From: Hufsiella ginkgonis
GTDB taxonomy: Bacteria > Bacteroidota > Bacteroidia > Sphingobacteriales > Sphingobacteriaceae
Direction of reading: 5' to 3'
Length of the DNA: 64,000 nt
NCBI RefSeq assembly: GCF_009834915.1
Contig: NZ_WVHS01000001.1
Coordinates: forward strand, 1,116,001-1,180,000
Positions within the stretch are counted from its first letter, which is position 1, and each line of letters opens with the position of its first letter. Below, piece after piece: positions 34,803-43,308 of this stretch. Position numbers and translations under genes: made by a program. The notes beneath the pieces are model-generated. The model was not told the DNA's origin. It made no database searches and saw only the letters and a list, made by a program, of their open reading frames with translations.

Positions 34803-36991
34803 AGATTTTATACCACCTGCTGAAACTACCGGCGCTCTTCCTTTTGTTTACCGGAAGTACGGGCAGCTACGCGCAGCAGCATTGGCCACCGGCGTACCAG
34901 CTAACGGCCGACACCGCCCGGGTGGTACGCCTCCCCGATTCTAACTGGCAAATGCTCGCCGACCCAGGCGGGAAGCTCACCATTAATACGGTAAACGACC
35001 CGGTAAACACTACCCGTTTTCACCTCAACAATACCAGCGAAAAAGGATTCAGCTTCGATATCAACACCTATTGGCAGCGATACCAGTTACGAAGTACCCT
35101 CCCGAAGGATACGCGGATCGCCATCCCCGAAGGGACTACAGACGCAACCGTCTATTACTCGGTGAACAACGGACCATGGACCGCCATGCGCACGGGCGCT
35201 ATTGTTCCCTATAGCCAGCGCGACGGTTTAAAGGAGATGTCGGCGGTGATAGTGCCTGTTCCCGCCGGAAGCACGGTGCGCATTTATGAACAAAATCATT
35301 TCAACTACGCTTTCAGTCAATCAAACAGGCTGGTTGCGATGTTCAGGTTTGCCGACCAGGTCATAGCCGATACCTACATTGACAACGCCGGCCGCGAGTC
35401 GGTCCTTATGACGGAATCGTTCCTGATGGGTATCGTGCTCTTCGCGGTTGTGCTTAACCTGTTCTTCTTTTACTCGATCCGCGAACGGGTATATCTTTTT
35501 TATGGCATCCTGCTGCTGGCGGGCGGGCTGCGGATCTACAACGGCTTGTTCATGCCTGCCTACCGCGAGAACCCGGTGTTTACCCATTACTGGTTCATCT
35601 TCCTCTTCGTGATCCAGTTCTTTTCGTTCATACAAACCAACAGGCATTTTGTAAAACTGGGTAGTTTTTATCCACGGTGGGACAAGTTCCTGTTTACGCT
35701 GAGCTTCTTCCCGGTGATTTTGTACCTGGTGGCCAACCTGGTTCTTCCGCAGGTTAAGCCCGGCTGGATAACGCCCGGAAATACATTATACGGCCTGGTT
35801 TCCTTTATAGTGATGATCTGTATGGCGGTTACGCTGGCGCTTTTTATTCCCAGGAAAGACACCAACTCCCGGCAATATGTGATCAGCGTGCTGCCTCTTA
35901 CGTTCTGGATCCTGGCGGGCCACATTATCAGCGTGTTTCCGCGGTGGCCCTTCAGCCTATGGGCGGCTAAGTGGAACCAGGTGCTCAATGCCCTCTGCAT
36001 AGGCTGGCTGCTGCTCATCTTTACCTGGGCGCTGATCCTGCGATTCAGCAAGCTTCGCCAGGAAAATGCGCAGAAGGAGATCGAAAAGGAACGCCTCGCC
36101 CGCGAAAAGGAGCAGGAGCGCAACGAGCTTATCGCCCGGCAAAAGATCGAGCTGGAACAGCAGGTACAGGAGCGCACCGCAGCGCTCAAAGAATCGCTCG
36201 TGAGCCTTCAGACTACGCAATCACAGCTGATCCAATCAGAAAAAATGGCCTCGCTGGGAGAGCTTACGGCCGGGATAGCCCACGAGATACAGAACCCGCT
36301 TAATTTTGTAAATAATTTCTCGGAAGTAAGCATCGAGCTCCTCGACGAGCTGCAGGAAGAGGCCGAAACCGGGAACAAGGACGAGGTGATCGCCATCGCC
36401 CACGACCTGAAACAAAATTTAGATAAGATAAACCACCACGGTAAACGGGCAGACAGCATTGTAAAAGGGATGCTCCAGCACTCGAGAAGCGCCGGCGGCC
36501 AAAAGGAGCTTGTGAATGTGAATGCCCTTGCCGAAGAGTATTTCCGGTTGAGCTATCACGGTATCCGCTCGAAAAATAAGACTTTTAACGCACGGCTGGA
36601 AACAGACCTGGACGAGGCTGCGCCGAAGATCGAAGTATCGCCGCAAGACCTTGGACGCGTGTTCCTGAACCTGTTTAATAACGCTTTCTACTCCGTAGGA
36701 AAGAAAAAAGACGGCGATGCAAACTACGATGCGGTAGTTAAAGTAACCACTTCCGCCACCGGAAAACACCTGGAGATCCGGGTTTACGACAACGGACTTG
36801 GCATCCCCGACGCCATTAAAGACAAGATCATGCAGCCCTTTTTTACCACTAAGCCTACCGGCGAAGGGACAGGGCTGGGACTGTCGCTCAGTTACGATAT
36901 CATTGTGAAAGGCCATGGCGGGCAATTGACCCTAAACACCGTTGAAGGAGAATTCGCAGAATGGGTGGTATGGTTACCGGTCCGGCATTAA
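34799..36991 (+). CDS. Sensor histidine kinase with 7TMR-DISM sensor and membrane region
   Basis: The 730-residue protein has several parts. There is a signal peptide ([15 protein letters not shown]) and an extracytoplasmic beta domain (about 30-190) of 7TMR-DISMED2 type. Seven transmembrane helices follow (about 205-420: [37 protein letters not shown]). Then come a coiled coil (about 425-475), HisKA with the H-box [20 protein letters not shown] (phosphorylated His, about 500), and HATPase_c with [29 protein letters not shown]. No receiver domain or response regulator is adjacent. It overlaps the TIM-barrel gene by ATGA and ends in a 4-base convergent overlap with hisS. Confidence 0.94.
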   Translation: MKILYHLLKLPALFLLFTGSTGSYAQQHWPPAYQLTADTARVVRLPDSNWQMLADPGGKLTINTVNDPVNTTRFHLNNTSEKGFSFDINTYWQRYQLRSTLPKDTRIAIPEGTTDATVYYSVNNGPWTAMRTGAIVPYSQRDGLKEMSAVIVPVPAGSTVRIYEQNHFNYAFSQSNRLVAMFRFADQVIADTYIDNAGRESVLMTESFLMGIVLFAVVLNLFFFYSIRERVYLFYGILLLAGGLRIYNGLFMPAYRENPVFTHYWFIFLFVIQFFSFIQTNRHFVKLGSFYPRWDKFLFTLSFFPVILYLVANLVLPQVKPGWITPGNTLYGLVSFIVMICMAVTLALFIPRKDTNSRQYVISVLPLTFWILAGHIISVFPRWPFSLWAAKWNQVLNALCIGWLLLIFTWALILRFSKLRQENAQKEIEKERLAREKEQERNELIARQKIELEQQVQERTAALKESLVSLQTTQSQLIQSEKMASLGELTAGIAHEIQNPLNFVNNFSEVSIELLDELQEEAETGNKDEVIAIAHDLKQNLDKINHHGKRADSIVKGMLQHSRSAGGQKELVNVNALAEEYFRLSYHGIRSKNKTFNARLETDLDEAAPKIEVSPQDLGRVFLNLFNNAFYSVGKKKDGDANYDAVVKVTTSATGKHLEIRVYDNGLGIPDAIKDKIMQPFFTTKPTGEGTGLGLSLSYDIIVKGHGGQLTLNTVEGEFAEWVVWLPVRH

Positions 36992-38391
36992 ACACCGGCG
37001 TCTGTCGTCTGTTTAAAATACATGAACAGCTGTTCAGCCCTCACCTTCGCCTGCTCACCCGTTTTCATGTTCTTTACTGATAGCAGCCCCGACTGCATTT
37101 CCTCACTGCCGATCAGCACCACGTAGGGGATCTTCTTATCATCCGCATATCCCAGCTGTTTTTTCAGCCTGGCGGGCGACGGGTATACTTCGGCCGAAAT
37201 ACCTTCGCTGCGTAGCTTCCGGAGCAGCGGAAGCGCGAACTTCTCCGCCTCCGTATCGAAATTGCTGAACAATACCTGCGTGGTTAGCGAAGTGCGTTCC
37301 GGGAAAAGGTCCAGCTCCTGCAGCACATCGTAAATGCGGTCGGCGCCAAATGAAATGCCGACCCCGGTAAGGCCTTTTAACCCGAACATACCGGTAAGGT
37401 CGTCGTAACGGCCGCCGCCACCGATACTGCCCATAGGCACTTCGTTGGTTTTTACTTCGAAAATAGCGCCGGTATAGTAGTTGAGACCGCGGGCAAGGGT
37501 AATGTCGACTTCTACGTTGGAGGTTTGCGATTCAAACAAGCTCACATATTCGAGTATCAGCTCGAGCTCGGCAATGCCTTTCAGCCCCGTTTCGGAACTG
37601 GTAAGTACCGCCTTTAACTGATCGATTTTCGACCCGTTCGTGCCCTCGAGCAGGATCACCGGCTTAAGCCGCTCGATATCGGCCTCCGTAAAACCGCGTT
37701 CCAGCAGTTCTTTTGTCACGCCGTTCAGCCCGACCTTGTCGAGCTTATCGATGGCTACCGTCATGTCGACGATCAGCTCCGGTTTGCCGATTATTTCGGC
37801 TATGCCGGACAGGATCTTGCGGTTATTAATCTTAATGGTGAAATCTTTCAATCCGAGGTTGCTCAGCGCTTCCTGGTAAATAAGCACGAACTCCGCTTCG
37901 TTCAACAGGCTCTCTGACCCTACAACATCGGCATCGCACTGGTAGAATTCGCGGTAACGGCCTTTTTGCGGACGATCGGCACGCCACACGGGCTGTACCT
38001 GGAAACGCTTAAAAGGCAAGGTGATGTCGTTCTGGTGCATTACCACATAACGGGCGAAAGGAACTGTGAGGTCATATCGAAGAGCTTTTTCGGAAACCGC
38101 GGGAAGCAGTGTTTTGCTACTCCATTCGGGGTTGCCGGCTTTTTGGTTCCTGCGTTCTGCTTCCGCCCAAAAATCCCCGGAGTTGAGGACCTTAAAGATC
38201 AGCTTGTCGCCCTCGTCGCCATATTTACCTGTCAGCGTATCCAGGTTCTCCATGGTGGGAGTTTGGATCTCCTGGTATCCATATTTCTTAAAAACAGTCC
38301 TTATCGTATCGAAAATGTAATTGCGTTTCACCATTTCTTCCGGTGAAAAATCGCGCGTTCCTTTCGGGATAGCTGGTTTGATCGTAGCCAT
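36988..38391 (-). CDS. hisS: Histidyl-tRNA synthetase
   Basis: The 467-residue class II synthetase has motif 1 region [20 protein letters not shown] and motif 2 [20 protein letters not shown]. The histidine-specific loop [14 protein letters not shown] (HisA) and the motif 3 region with [12 protein letters not shown] and [15 protein letters not shown] are present. A C-terminal anticodon-binding domain runs from about 375 to 467 ([40 protein letters not shown]). It charges tRNA-His. ATG 38391 is taken as start; a TTG two codons earlier (38397) lies inside the -7 box TACCTTTG. This puts the likely transcription start at or next to the start codon. It converges with the histidine kinase gene by 4 bases. 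Confidence 0.97.
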   Translation of the reverse strand: MATIKPAIPKGTRDFSPEEMVKRNYIFDTIRTVFKKYGYQEIQTPTMENLDTLTGKYGDEGDKLIFKVLNSGDFWAEAERRNQKAGNPEWSSKTLLPAVSEKALRYDLTVPFARYVVMHQNDITLPFKRFQVQPVWRADRPQKGRYREFYQCDADVVGSESLLNEAEFVLIYQEALSNLGLKDFTIKINNRKILSGIAEIIGKPELIVDMTVAIDKLDKVGLNGVTKELLERGFTEADIERLKPVILLEGTNGSKIDQLKAVLTSSETGLKGIAELELILEYVSLFESQTSNVEVDITLARGLNYYTGAIFEVKTNEVPMGSIGGGGRYDDLTGMFGLKGLTGVGISFGADRIYDVLQELDLFPERTSLTTQVLFSNFDTEAEKFALPLLRKLRSEGISAEVYPSPARLKKQLGYADDKKIPYVVLIGSEEMQSGLLSVKNMKTGEQAKVRAEQLFMYFKQTTDAGV

Positions 38392-38394
38392 GCG

Positions 38395-38402
38395 CAAAGG
38401 TA
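38395..38402 (-). promoter_or_regulatory. -7 promoter box of hisS, almost touching the start codon
   Basis: On the minus strand TACCTTTG is followed by CGC and then ATG of hisS, only 3 bases away. A transcript starting the usual 5-8 bases after the box would be leaderless or nearly so. The match may also be chance. Confidence 0.5.
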
Positions 38403-38542
38403 AGATTATCGGGCGGAGGCAGAAATGTTAAGAATTGAGAAAATAGGTATAAAAGTCTTCGGTAATTTCATTTATCATAACAATATCCTCTCGCCGTCTA
38501 CCCGGAGTCACGACCGCGGCCCTAAGTTCAGGTAAGACAAAT

Positions 38543-38683
38543 ATGGGGCGGACCGAAATCTATACGGAGCCGGCAAACGTTTATGCCCACCCCGATATAA
38601 GCGTGGTTTGCGGGTTAGAAGATGAAAATGTAAAGATTCCCCGCAAAAGCCTTAGCCTGCATAAAAACGGCGAGGCTCTTTAG
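38543..38683 (+). pseudogene. Possible Uma2-family nuclease fragment in the hisS-PepSY_TM gap
   Basis: The 314-base gap between hisS and the PepSY_TM gene contains a short frame of 46 codons, MGRTEIYTEPANVYAHPDIS then VVCGLEDENVK. The segment VYAHPDISVVCG closely resembles the YPDISVVCG signature around an active-site Asp of Uma2/DUF820 (PD-(D/E)XK) proteins. After that the resemblance stops: the usual NPTLIIEVLSPST part is missing and a stop follows at 38681. The rest of the family is not found on either side, so I read it as a decayed remnant. The remainder of this gap holds only promoter sequences. Confidence 0.4.
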
Positions 38684-38705
38684 GCGAATTGTTATCTTGC
38701 GAAGC

Positions 38706-39842
38706 ATGCAACTTAAAAAGATAGTCCGCTTTGTTCACCTCTGGCTTGGCCTTAGCACCGGGGTCCTGGTTTTTATCATCAGCATTTCCGGCTGCCTGTA
38801 TGTTTTTAAGGATGAGTTTTCTGAAGCATGGTATGCACGCGTATTGTTTATCGATCATCCCGGGAAACAACCGTTACCGGTCAGCTTACTGCAGCAAAAA
38901 GCACAACGGGCGCTGGGCGATCGATACACGATATCGGCCATTACGACCTACGGCGATCCGTCAAGGACCTGGTCGTTCTCTACTTACGCGTCCGACCCGG
39001 AGGCGCTTACGTATTTCGGGCAGGTAAAAGACGTGCGGCTGGCTTATCTCGACCCGTACACAGGTAAAGTGGCCGGGATCATCGATTATAAATACGACTT
39101 CTTTATGCTGGTAAAGTCGCTTCATACCAGCTTATGGTTGCGGGGAAGCATCGGCCGGCCGGTAAATAGCGCAGCTACCCTGGTGTTCGTGGTAATGCTG
39201 GTCAGCGGCCTGGCGCTTTGGTGGCCCGGCAGTACACAGGAAACCGCGGTAAAGCAACGTTTTACCATCCGCTGGAACGCTTCATTTAAACGCGTTAATT
39301 ACGATCTGCACAGCGTGCCCGGCTTTTATGCGCTGCTTATCTCACTCGTTATCGCGCTGACCGGTGCGGCAATGACCTATGGCTGGCTTCGCAGTGCGGC
39401 GTATTCAGCAGCCAACGGTTTCCGGGAAAGACCGAAAGCCGCAATGGCTTCGTTACCGGCGACCCGGAAGATAGCGGCTGATACCCATTTAACCCCTATG
39501 AGCAGGGCTCTTGTTTTTACCAGGAAACTGTATCCCGGGGCGTTCTCCATCGCGTTGTACCCGGCGGCTCCTGCCGATTCGACCTTGTACGTATACGCGA
39601 ATGCGCGACACGGAACGATCTACCGGTTCGACCTGCTTACGTTTAACAACTTCACCGGGGAACCGGCGCAGCAGCTCAGGCATGCCGACAAGAATCCCGG
39701 CGAAAAGCTTAATGCCATGAATTACGATATCCATACCGGCGCCATCGGGGGATTGGCCGGCAAGGCCCTTGCATTTATCGCCAGCCTGGTAGCAGCAAGC
39801 CTGCCGGTTACCGGGTTCCTGATCTGGAAGGGTCGCCGCTGA
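38706..39842 (+). CDS. PepSY-associated transmembrane protein (PepSY_TM)
   Basis: The product is about 378 residues from ATG 38706 (MQLKKIVRFVHLWLGLSTG). It has four membrane helices: about 13-35 (GVLVFIISISGCLYVFKDEF follows the HLWLG motif), about 160-180 (AATLVFVVMLVSGLALWWPG), about 206-228 (GFYALLISLVIALTGAAMTY) and about 350-372 (AFIASLVAASLPVTGFLIW). PepSY-type segments lie between them (DRYTISAITTYGDPSRTW, LAYLDPYTGKVAGIIDY). In Bacteroidota such proteins often go with siderophore uptake or ferric reduction; no partner gene is near. Its 3' end overlaps the phosphatase gene on the other strand by 35 bases. The upstream TATCTTGC resembles a -7 box. Confidence 0.9.
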   Translation: MQLKKIVRFVHLWLGLSTGVLVFIISISGCLYVFKDEFSEAWYARVLFIDHPGKQPLPVSLLQQKAQRALGDRYTISAITTYGDPSRTWSFSTYASDPEALTYFGQVKDVRLAYLDPYTGKVAGIIDYKYDFFMLVKSLHTSLWLRGSIGRPVNSAATLVFVVMLVSGLALWWPGSTQETAVKQRFTIRWNASFKRVNYDLHSVPGFYALLISLVIALTGAAMTYGWLRSAAYSAANGFRERPKAAMASLPATRKIAADTHLTPMSRALVFTRKLYPGAFSIALYPAAPADSTLYVYANARHGTIYRFDLLTFNNFTGEPAQQLRHADKNPGEKLNAMNYDIHTGAIGGLAGKALAFIASLVAASLPVTGFLIWKGRR

Positions 39843-40269
39843 AATCGGCTATGATCCGCTTACACGCCTTTTCTATCATTACGAAAACGGGGTCGAATAG
39901 CGCATTGTCATAATAGGGATCCGGCACGATGTCGTTTTTAAGCAGTAGCTGGACCTTTTGCCGGTCTCCATCGTTCCGCGCAAGACGAAGCACGTCGGCC
40001 AGGTTGCTGCGGTCCATTACATAAATGCGGTCGTATTCGTCGAAATCCTTTACGTTAAATACGCGGCAGCATTGCGAAGAGATGTCGATCCCGTAATTTT
40101 TCGCTACGGCGATGGAGCGGCGATCGGGCGGTTCTCCAACGTGCCAGTTGCCGGTCCCTGCCGAATCAACATCCCAATCGAGGCCTGCTTTTTTAACTTC
40201 GTGTTCCATAATTCCATGGGCAAGCGGCGACCGGCAGATATTGCCAAGACAAACCATCAATATTTTCAT
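39808..40269 (-). CDS. Low molecular weight protein-tyrosine phosphatase
   Basis: The 153-residue enzyme has the P-loop at the N-terminus, ILMVCLGNICRSPLAHGIM (CX5R with catalytic Cys and Arg). The general-acid loop is DIVPDPYYDN near residue 115 (Asp of DP). Both are exact family features and the length is typical. Bacterial members dephosphorylate Tyr on kinases or other proteins, often in polysaccharide export control. No tyrosine kinase gene is nearby. Its last 11 codons are antisense to the end of the PepSY_TM gene, and both frames are intact there. Confidence 0.94.
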   Translation of the reverse strand: MKILMVCLGNICRSPLAHGIMEHEVKKAGLDWDVDSAGTGNWHVGEPPDRRSIAVAKNYGIDISSQCCRVFNVKDFDEYDRIYVMDRSNLADVLRLARNDGDRQKVQLLLKNDIVPDPYYDNALFDPVFVMIEKACKRIIADFSGDPSRSGTR

Positions 40270-40284
40270 AACAGGTAATTAACG

Positions 40285-41100
40285 TTAGCCGCCGAAGACC
40301 TGGTTTAGTAATCCCGCCAAATGAACGCCGCCTTTTAACAACTGCTGGTTCAGCAGCGCCAGGTGATCAAAGTTATAGCGATAGCCCAGCTTATCGTCGG
40401 GCTTAACATCGGTGTACAGTTTCTCTACGATGATATGCGAATCATATATCCACTTGGTGAGGTCCTCTTTCCATAATGAAGCGCGCTCTGCCGGTGTGGT
40501 AAAATTTATCGCCCTGGCATATTCGGTATAGCTCAGCTGCTGCGACTCGATCAGCTCTGAATCCCACAGGCTGTGCATATTGATCGGCTTGTTAAACCAG
40601 TTCACCTTAAACCCGTTCCCACCCTGGTCATCGGTGTGTCCAACGTGAAAAGGCTGGTGAATGTCTTCAGCGATATGGATCAGCAAACGCAGGTACATCA
40701 CTTTTTCACTTTGGGAGATGCCGCTTTTTTTAAGCTGCGCGGTTAAAAAGTTGATGCGCGTATACGCGTTTGTGCTGGTGTCGCTTTTCAGGAACGCATG
40801 CAGTTCCGGGTAAGTGTATGGTTTGTCGAGGTCTACGTAATGCCAGTTACTCAGGTAGGCGTACGAACGATCAGATTTAATAAAATCTGCCCAGTTGCTC
40901 GCCATCGCGATCGATTCGTTTCCCAGGATAGCTTTAATCTTTGCCCTGGCTTTCGCAGTCAGGTAGCTGTCGGCGATCTCGCCGACGATTCGGTGTCCCA
41001 GCATGCCCCAGGCCATCGCCCTGGTTGGCAGGAAGAGGAAAAGTCCCAGGAAGCACATTTTCTTGAAAGTTGTCCCGAAGGCAATTAACCTGTTATTCAT
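40285..41100 (-). CDS. Secreted S1/P1-type nuclease
   Basis: From ATG 41100 (MNNRLIAFGTTFKKMCFLGL) the product is about 271 residues with a signal peptide cut before the mature Trp in MAWGMLGHRIVGEIAD. That N-terminal Trp is a zinc ligand in the S1/P1 family. Other ligands fit ASNWADFIKSD, LSNWHYVDLD, LIHIAEDIHQPFHVGHTDD and NMHSLWDSELIE. The family cleaves single-stranded DNA/RNA, often with 3'-nucleotidase activity, so a role in nucleic acid or phosphate scavenging outside the cytoplasm is likely. The frame stays open upstream to 41241 but overlaps the neighbouring lipoprotein gene, so that longer start is rejected. Confidence 0.94.
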   Translation of the reverse strand: MNNRLIAFGTTFKKMCFLGLFLFLPTRAMAWGMLGHRIVGEIADSYLTAKARAKIKAILGNESIAMASNWADFIKSDRSYAYLSNWHYVDLDKPYTYPELHAFLKSDTSTNAYTRINFLTAQLKKSGISQSEKVMYLRLLIHIAEDIHQPFHVGHTDDQGGNGFKVNWFNKPINMHSLWDSELIESQQLSYTEYARAINFTTPAERASLWKEDLTKWIYDSHIIVEKLYTDVKPDDKLGYRYNFDHLALLNQQLLKGGVHLAGLLNQVFGG

Positions 41101-41111
41101 ATCAGTTGGAG

Positions 41112-41600
41112 TTAGTGACAAACTATTTTCTCTTTTAGATCCATCGTTATGGGCACGTGCTGCATATTTAGCAGCCGGAGCGTGTCGGCACTGTGCTTCT
41201 TTATCAAAAAAGCCTGCAGGTACTGCCCGATCCGGTAACATCCCGACAACTTCTGCTTAAAGCTGGCATGGGTGAAGGTCGCGTTGATGTAAAGCGTATC
41301 ATTGCGCACCAGGTACTTGCCTTTTGCATATTCTGTCCAGCTGCCATTGCTGAAACAACTGTCGGGGTAAGGGTTCACCCTGGCGGTCGTTTTCAATACC
41401 GCGTAAAAAGAATCGCAGGTAAACGTAAACGTATGCCGGGTATATTGCAGCAGCTGGTCCTGGTAAGCCGCTTTTTCTTCGGTCCACACCCCCTGGAGGT
41501 AAGCAGTTCCTTTTCCCCGAACGTTAGGGTTGAACTTGCAGGCCGTAATGCCAAGAAACAAGAAACATCCGAAAAAAACGACCTTACCTGTAAAACGCAT
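41112..41600 (-). CDS. Small lipoprotein of unknown function, beside fumC
   Basis: The 162-residue product has a lipoprotein signal (MRFTGKVVFFGCFLFLGITA followed by Cys). The mature part (about 22-162) is a beta-rich single domain (GTAYLQGVWTEEKAAY, YTRHTFTFTCDSFYAVLKTT, KGKYLVRNDTLYINATFTH, CYRIGQYLQAFLIKK), a lipocalin-like strand pattern. It lies 5 bases downstream of fumC and 11 bases upstream of the nuclease gene, so fumC, this gene and the nuclease gene look like one transcript. It has no fumarase motif despite its position. Function unknown. Confidence 0.85.
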   Translation of the reverse strand: MRFTGKVVFFGCFLFLGITACKFNPNVRGKGTAYLQGVWTEEKAAYQDQLLQYTRHTFTFTCDSFYAVLKTTARVNPYPDSCFSNGSWTEYAKGKYLVRNDTLYINATFTHASFKQKLSGCYRIGQYLQAFLIKKHSADTLRLLNMQHVPITMDLKEKIVCH

Positions 41601-41605
41601 CGGTG

Positions 41606-43003
41606 TTATTTTAATCCGCCGATCATATCTTCAGGGCGTACCCACTCATCGAACTGTTCGTTAGTTAACAAACCGAGGCCGATGGCTGCTTCGCGGAGCG
41701 ATTTATTTTCCTTAAGGGCAGTCTTGGCAATCTTTGCGGCGTTCTCATAGCCGATATGCGGGTTGAGGGCCGTAACCAGCATCAGTGAATTTTCCAGGTG
41801 CTTTTTAATGCCATCGTAATTAGGCTCGATCCCGGCCGCACAGTTTTCGGTAAACGACACACAGGCATCACCGATCAGGCGGGCGGATTGCAGGAAGTTT
41901 GCCGCCATTACCGGCTTAAATACGTTCAGCTCGTAGTGACCGTTGGAGCCCGCAACGGAGATGGTTACATCATTACCCATCACTTGTGCCGCCACCATGG
42001 TAACCGCCTCATTTTGCGTAGGGTTAACTTTGCCTGGCATGATCGAGGATCCCGGCTCGTTATCAGGGATATGGATCTCGCCAATTCCCGACCGTGGTCC
42101 GGAGGCCAGCAGGCGGATATCATTCGCAATCTTCATCAGCGAAACGGCCACTCGTTTCAACGCACCGTGGGTTTCCACGATCGCGTCATGTGCCGCCAGC
42201 GCTTCGAACTTATTTTCCGCTGTGCGGAAAGGCAGCCCGGTAAAATCCGCAATATATTTGGCCACGTTTACATCATATCCTTTGGGGGTGTTGATGCCTG
42301 TTCCAACAGCTGTTCCGCCGAGGGCGAGCTCTGATAAATGCTCGAGCGTGTTCCTGACGGCTTTAAGACCGTGATCGAGCTGGGACACGTATCCCGAAAA
42401 TTCCTGGCCCAGCGTAAGCGGTGTAGCATCCATCAGGTGAGTACGACCGATCTTTACCACGTCTTTAAACGCTTCCGATTTCGATTTCAGCATGTCGCGC
42501 AGCTTCTCGATCCCGGGGATGGTCGTTTCAATCACCATCTTGTAGGCCGCAATGTGCATCGCGGTGGGATAAGTATCGTTGGACGACTGCGACTTGTTCA
42601 CGTCGTCATTCGGGTGGATAAATGTTTTACCCTCACCCAGCGTATTGCCGTGCAAAACGTGCGCGCGGTTAGCGATCACTTCATTCACATTCATGTTCGA
42701 CTGGGTACCCGAACCGGTTTGCCAGATCACCAGGGGAAATTCTGCGGCCAGTTCACCCGCCAGGATCTCGTCGCACACGGCGGCGATCAGGTCACGCTTT
42801 TCAACGGGAAGGATCCCCGCATCGGTATTGGTGAACGCCGCGGCCTTTTTGAGGTATGCGAAGGCTTCGATGATCTCTTTCGGCATCGAGGCTTCAGGCC
42901 CGATCTTGAAGTTATTCCGCGAACGCTGTGTTTGCGCGCCCCAGTACTTATCCGCAGGCACCTGCACATCGCCCATGGTGTCGTGTTCAATTCTGTATGT
43001 CAT
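41606..43003 (-). CDS. fumC: Class II fumarate hydratase
   Basis: The 465-residue enzyme starts [20 protein letters not shown]. It contains the N-terminal motif [54 protein letters not shown] and the superfamily signature [16 protein letters not shown] (about 315-330). Together these identify FumC rather than aspartase. It converts fumarate and malate in the TCA cycle. Start ATG 43003 follows the -7 box at 43028-43035; an upstream in-frame codon at 43048 lies before that box and is rejected. A small lipoprotein gene follows 5 bases downstream. Confidence 0.96.
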   Translation of the reverse strand: MTYRIEHDTMGDVQVPADKYWGAQTQRSRNNFKIGPEASMPKEIIEAFAYLKKAAAFTNTDAGILPVEKRDLIAAVCDEILAGELAAEFPLVIWQTGSGTQSNMNVNEVIANRAHVLHGNTLGEGKTFIHPNDDVNKSQSSNDTYPTAMHIAAYKMVIETTIPGIEKLRDMLKSKSEAFKDVVKIGRTHLMDATPLTLGQEFSGYVSQLDHGLKAVRNTLEHLSELALGGTAVGTGINTPKGYDVNVAKYIADFTGLPFRTAENKFEALAAHDAIVETHGALKRVAVSLMKIANDIRLLASGPRSGIGEIHIPDNEPGSSIMPGKVNPTQNEAVTMVAAQVMGNDVTISVAGSNGHYELNVFKPVMAANFLQSARLIGDACVSFTENCAAGIEPNYDGIKKHLENSLMLVTALNPHIGYENAAKIAKTALKENKSLREAAIGLGLLTNEQFDEWVRPEDMIGGLK

Positions 43004-43027
43004 GTCTGAGTTAATGTGTTCCGGCGG

Positions 43028-43035
43028 CAAAGGTA
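43028..43035 (-). promoter_or_regulatory. -7 promoter box of fumC
   Basis: TACCTTTG on the minus strand, an exact TAnnTTTG match, lies 24 bases before the fumC ATG. Confidence 0.65.
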
Positions 43036-43107
43036 ATAAATGATACAAATGAATAACGGGTAATCAGCAATGAATAATCCGGGTCCCGATGTGAATAACC
43101 GGTTCGG

Positions 43108-43308
43108 CATGGCATCCACGCCATCAAATTTGCGGCATAGGACTACCGCCTCAAGCCCATGGACATCGGGGAGCCGAAGACCCCGATGGTCGATTTTATC
43201 CGGAACGGCGCAGATCTGTCCCCGAAGAGCACCTTGCCTGTTCAACGAACGTTATATGTAAAGATAGGCGAAATTGTATATTGCGCGGTTGCTACACCCT
43301 ATACCGTT
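43108..43308 (+). pseudogene. Remnant of a LytTR-type response regulator
   Basis: In the 303-base gap between fumC and the DUF5723 gene, the plus-strand frame reads HGIHAIKFAA, a TAG stop (43138-43140), then DYRLKPMDIGEPKTPMVDFI, RNGADLSPKSTLPVQRTLYV and KIGEIVYCAVATPYTV. The order matches the junction of a receiver domain (AIKAIKFxALDYLLKPIDIDEL) and a LytTR domain (IALPTxxGLxFVKIxDIIYCEAxxNYTxFxL), with the conserved LKP, LP, IVYC and YT positions in register. The usual Leu before DY has become a stop. The phosphoacceptor half and most of the DNA-binding domain are absent. It is a decayed fragment, not a functional gene. An 8-bp hairpin at 43164-43188 within it is probably incidental. Confidence 0.65.

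Noticed and set aside
41112-41600. Fumarase-related function for the small lipoprotein next to fumC
   Set aside because: No fumarase motif; the link is position only.
43000-43245. 81-codon minus-strand frame in the fumC upstream gap
   Set aside because: It overlaps the fumC promoter box and is antisense to the LytTR remnant; no family features.
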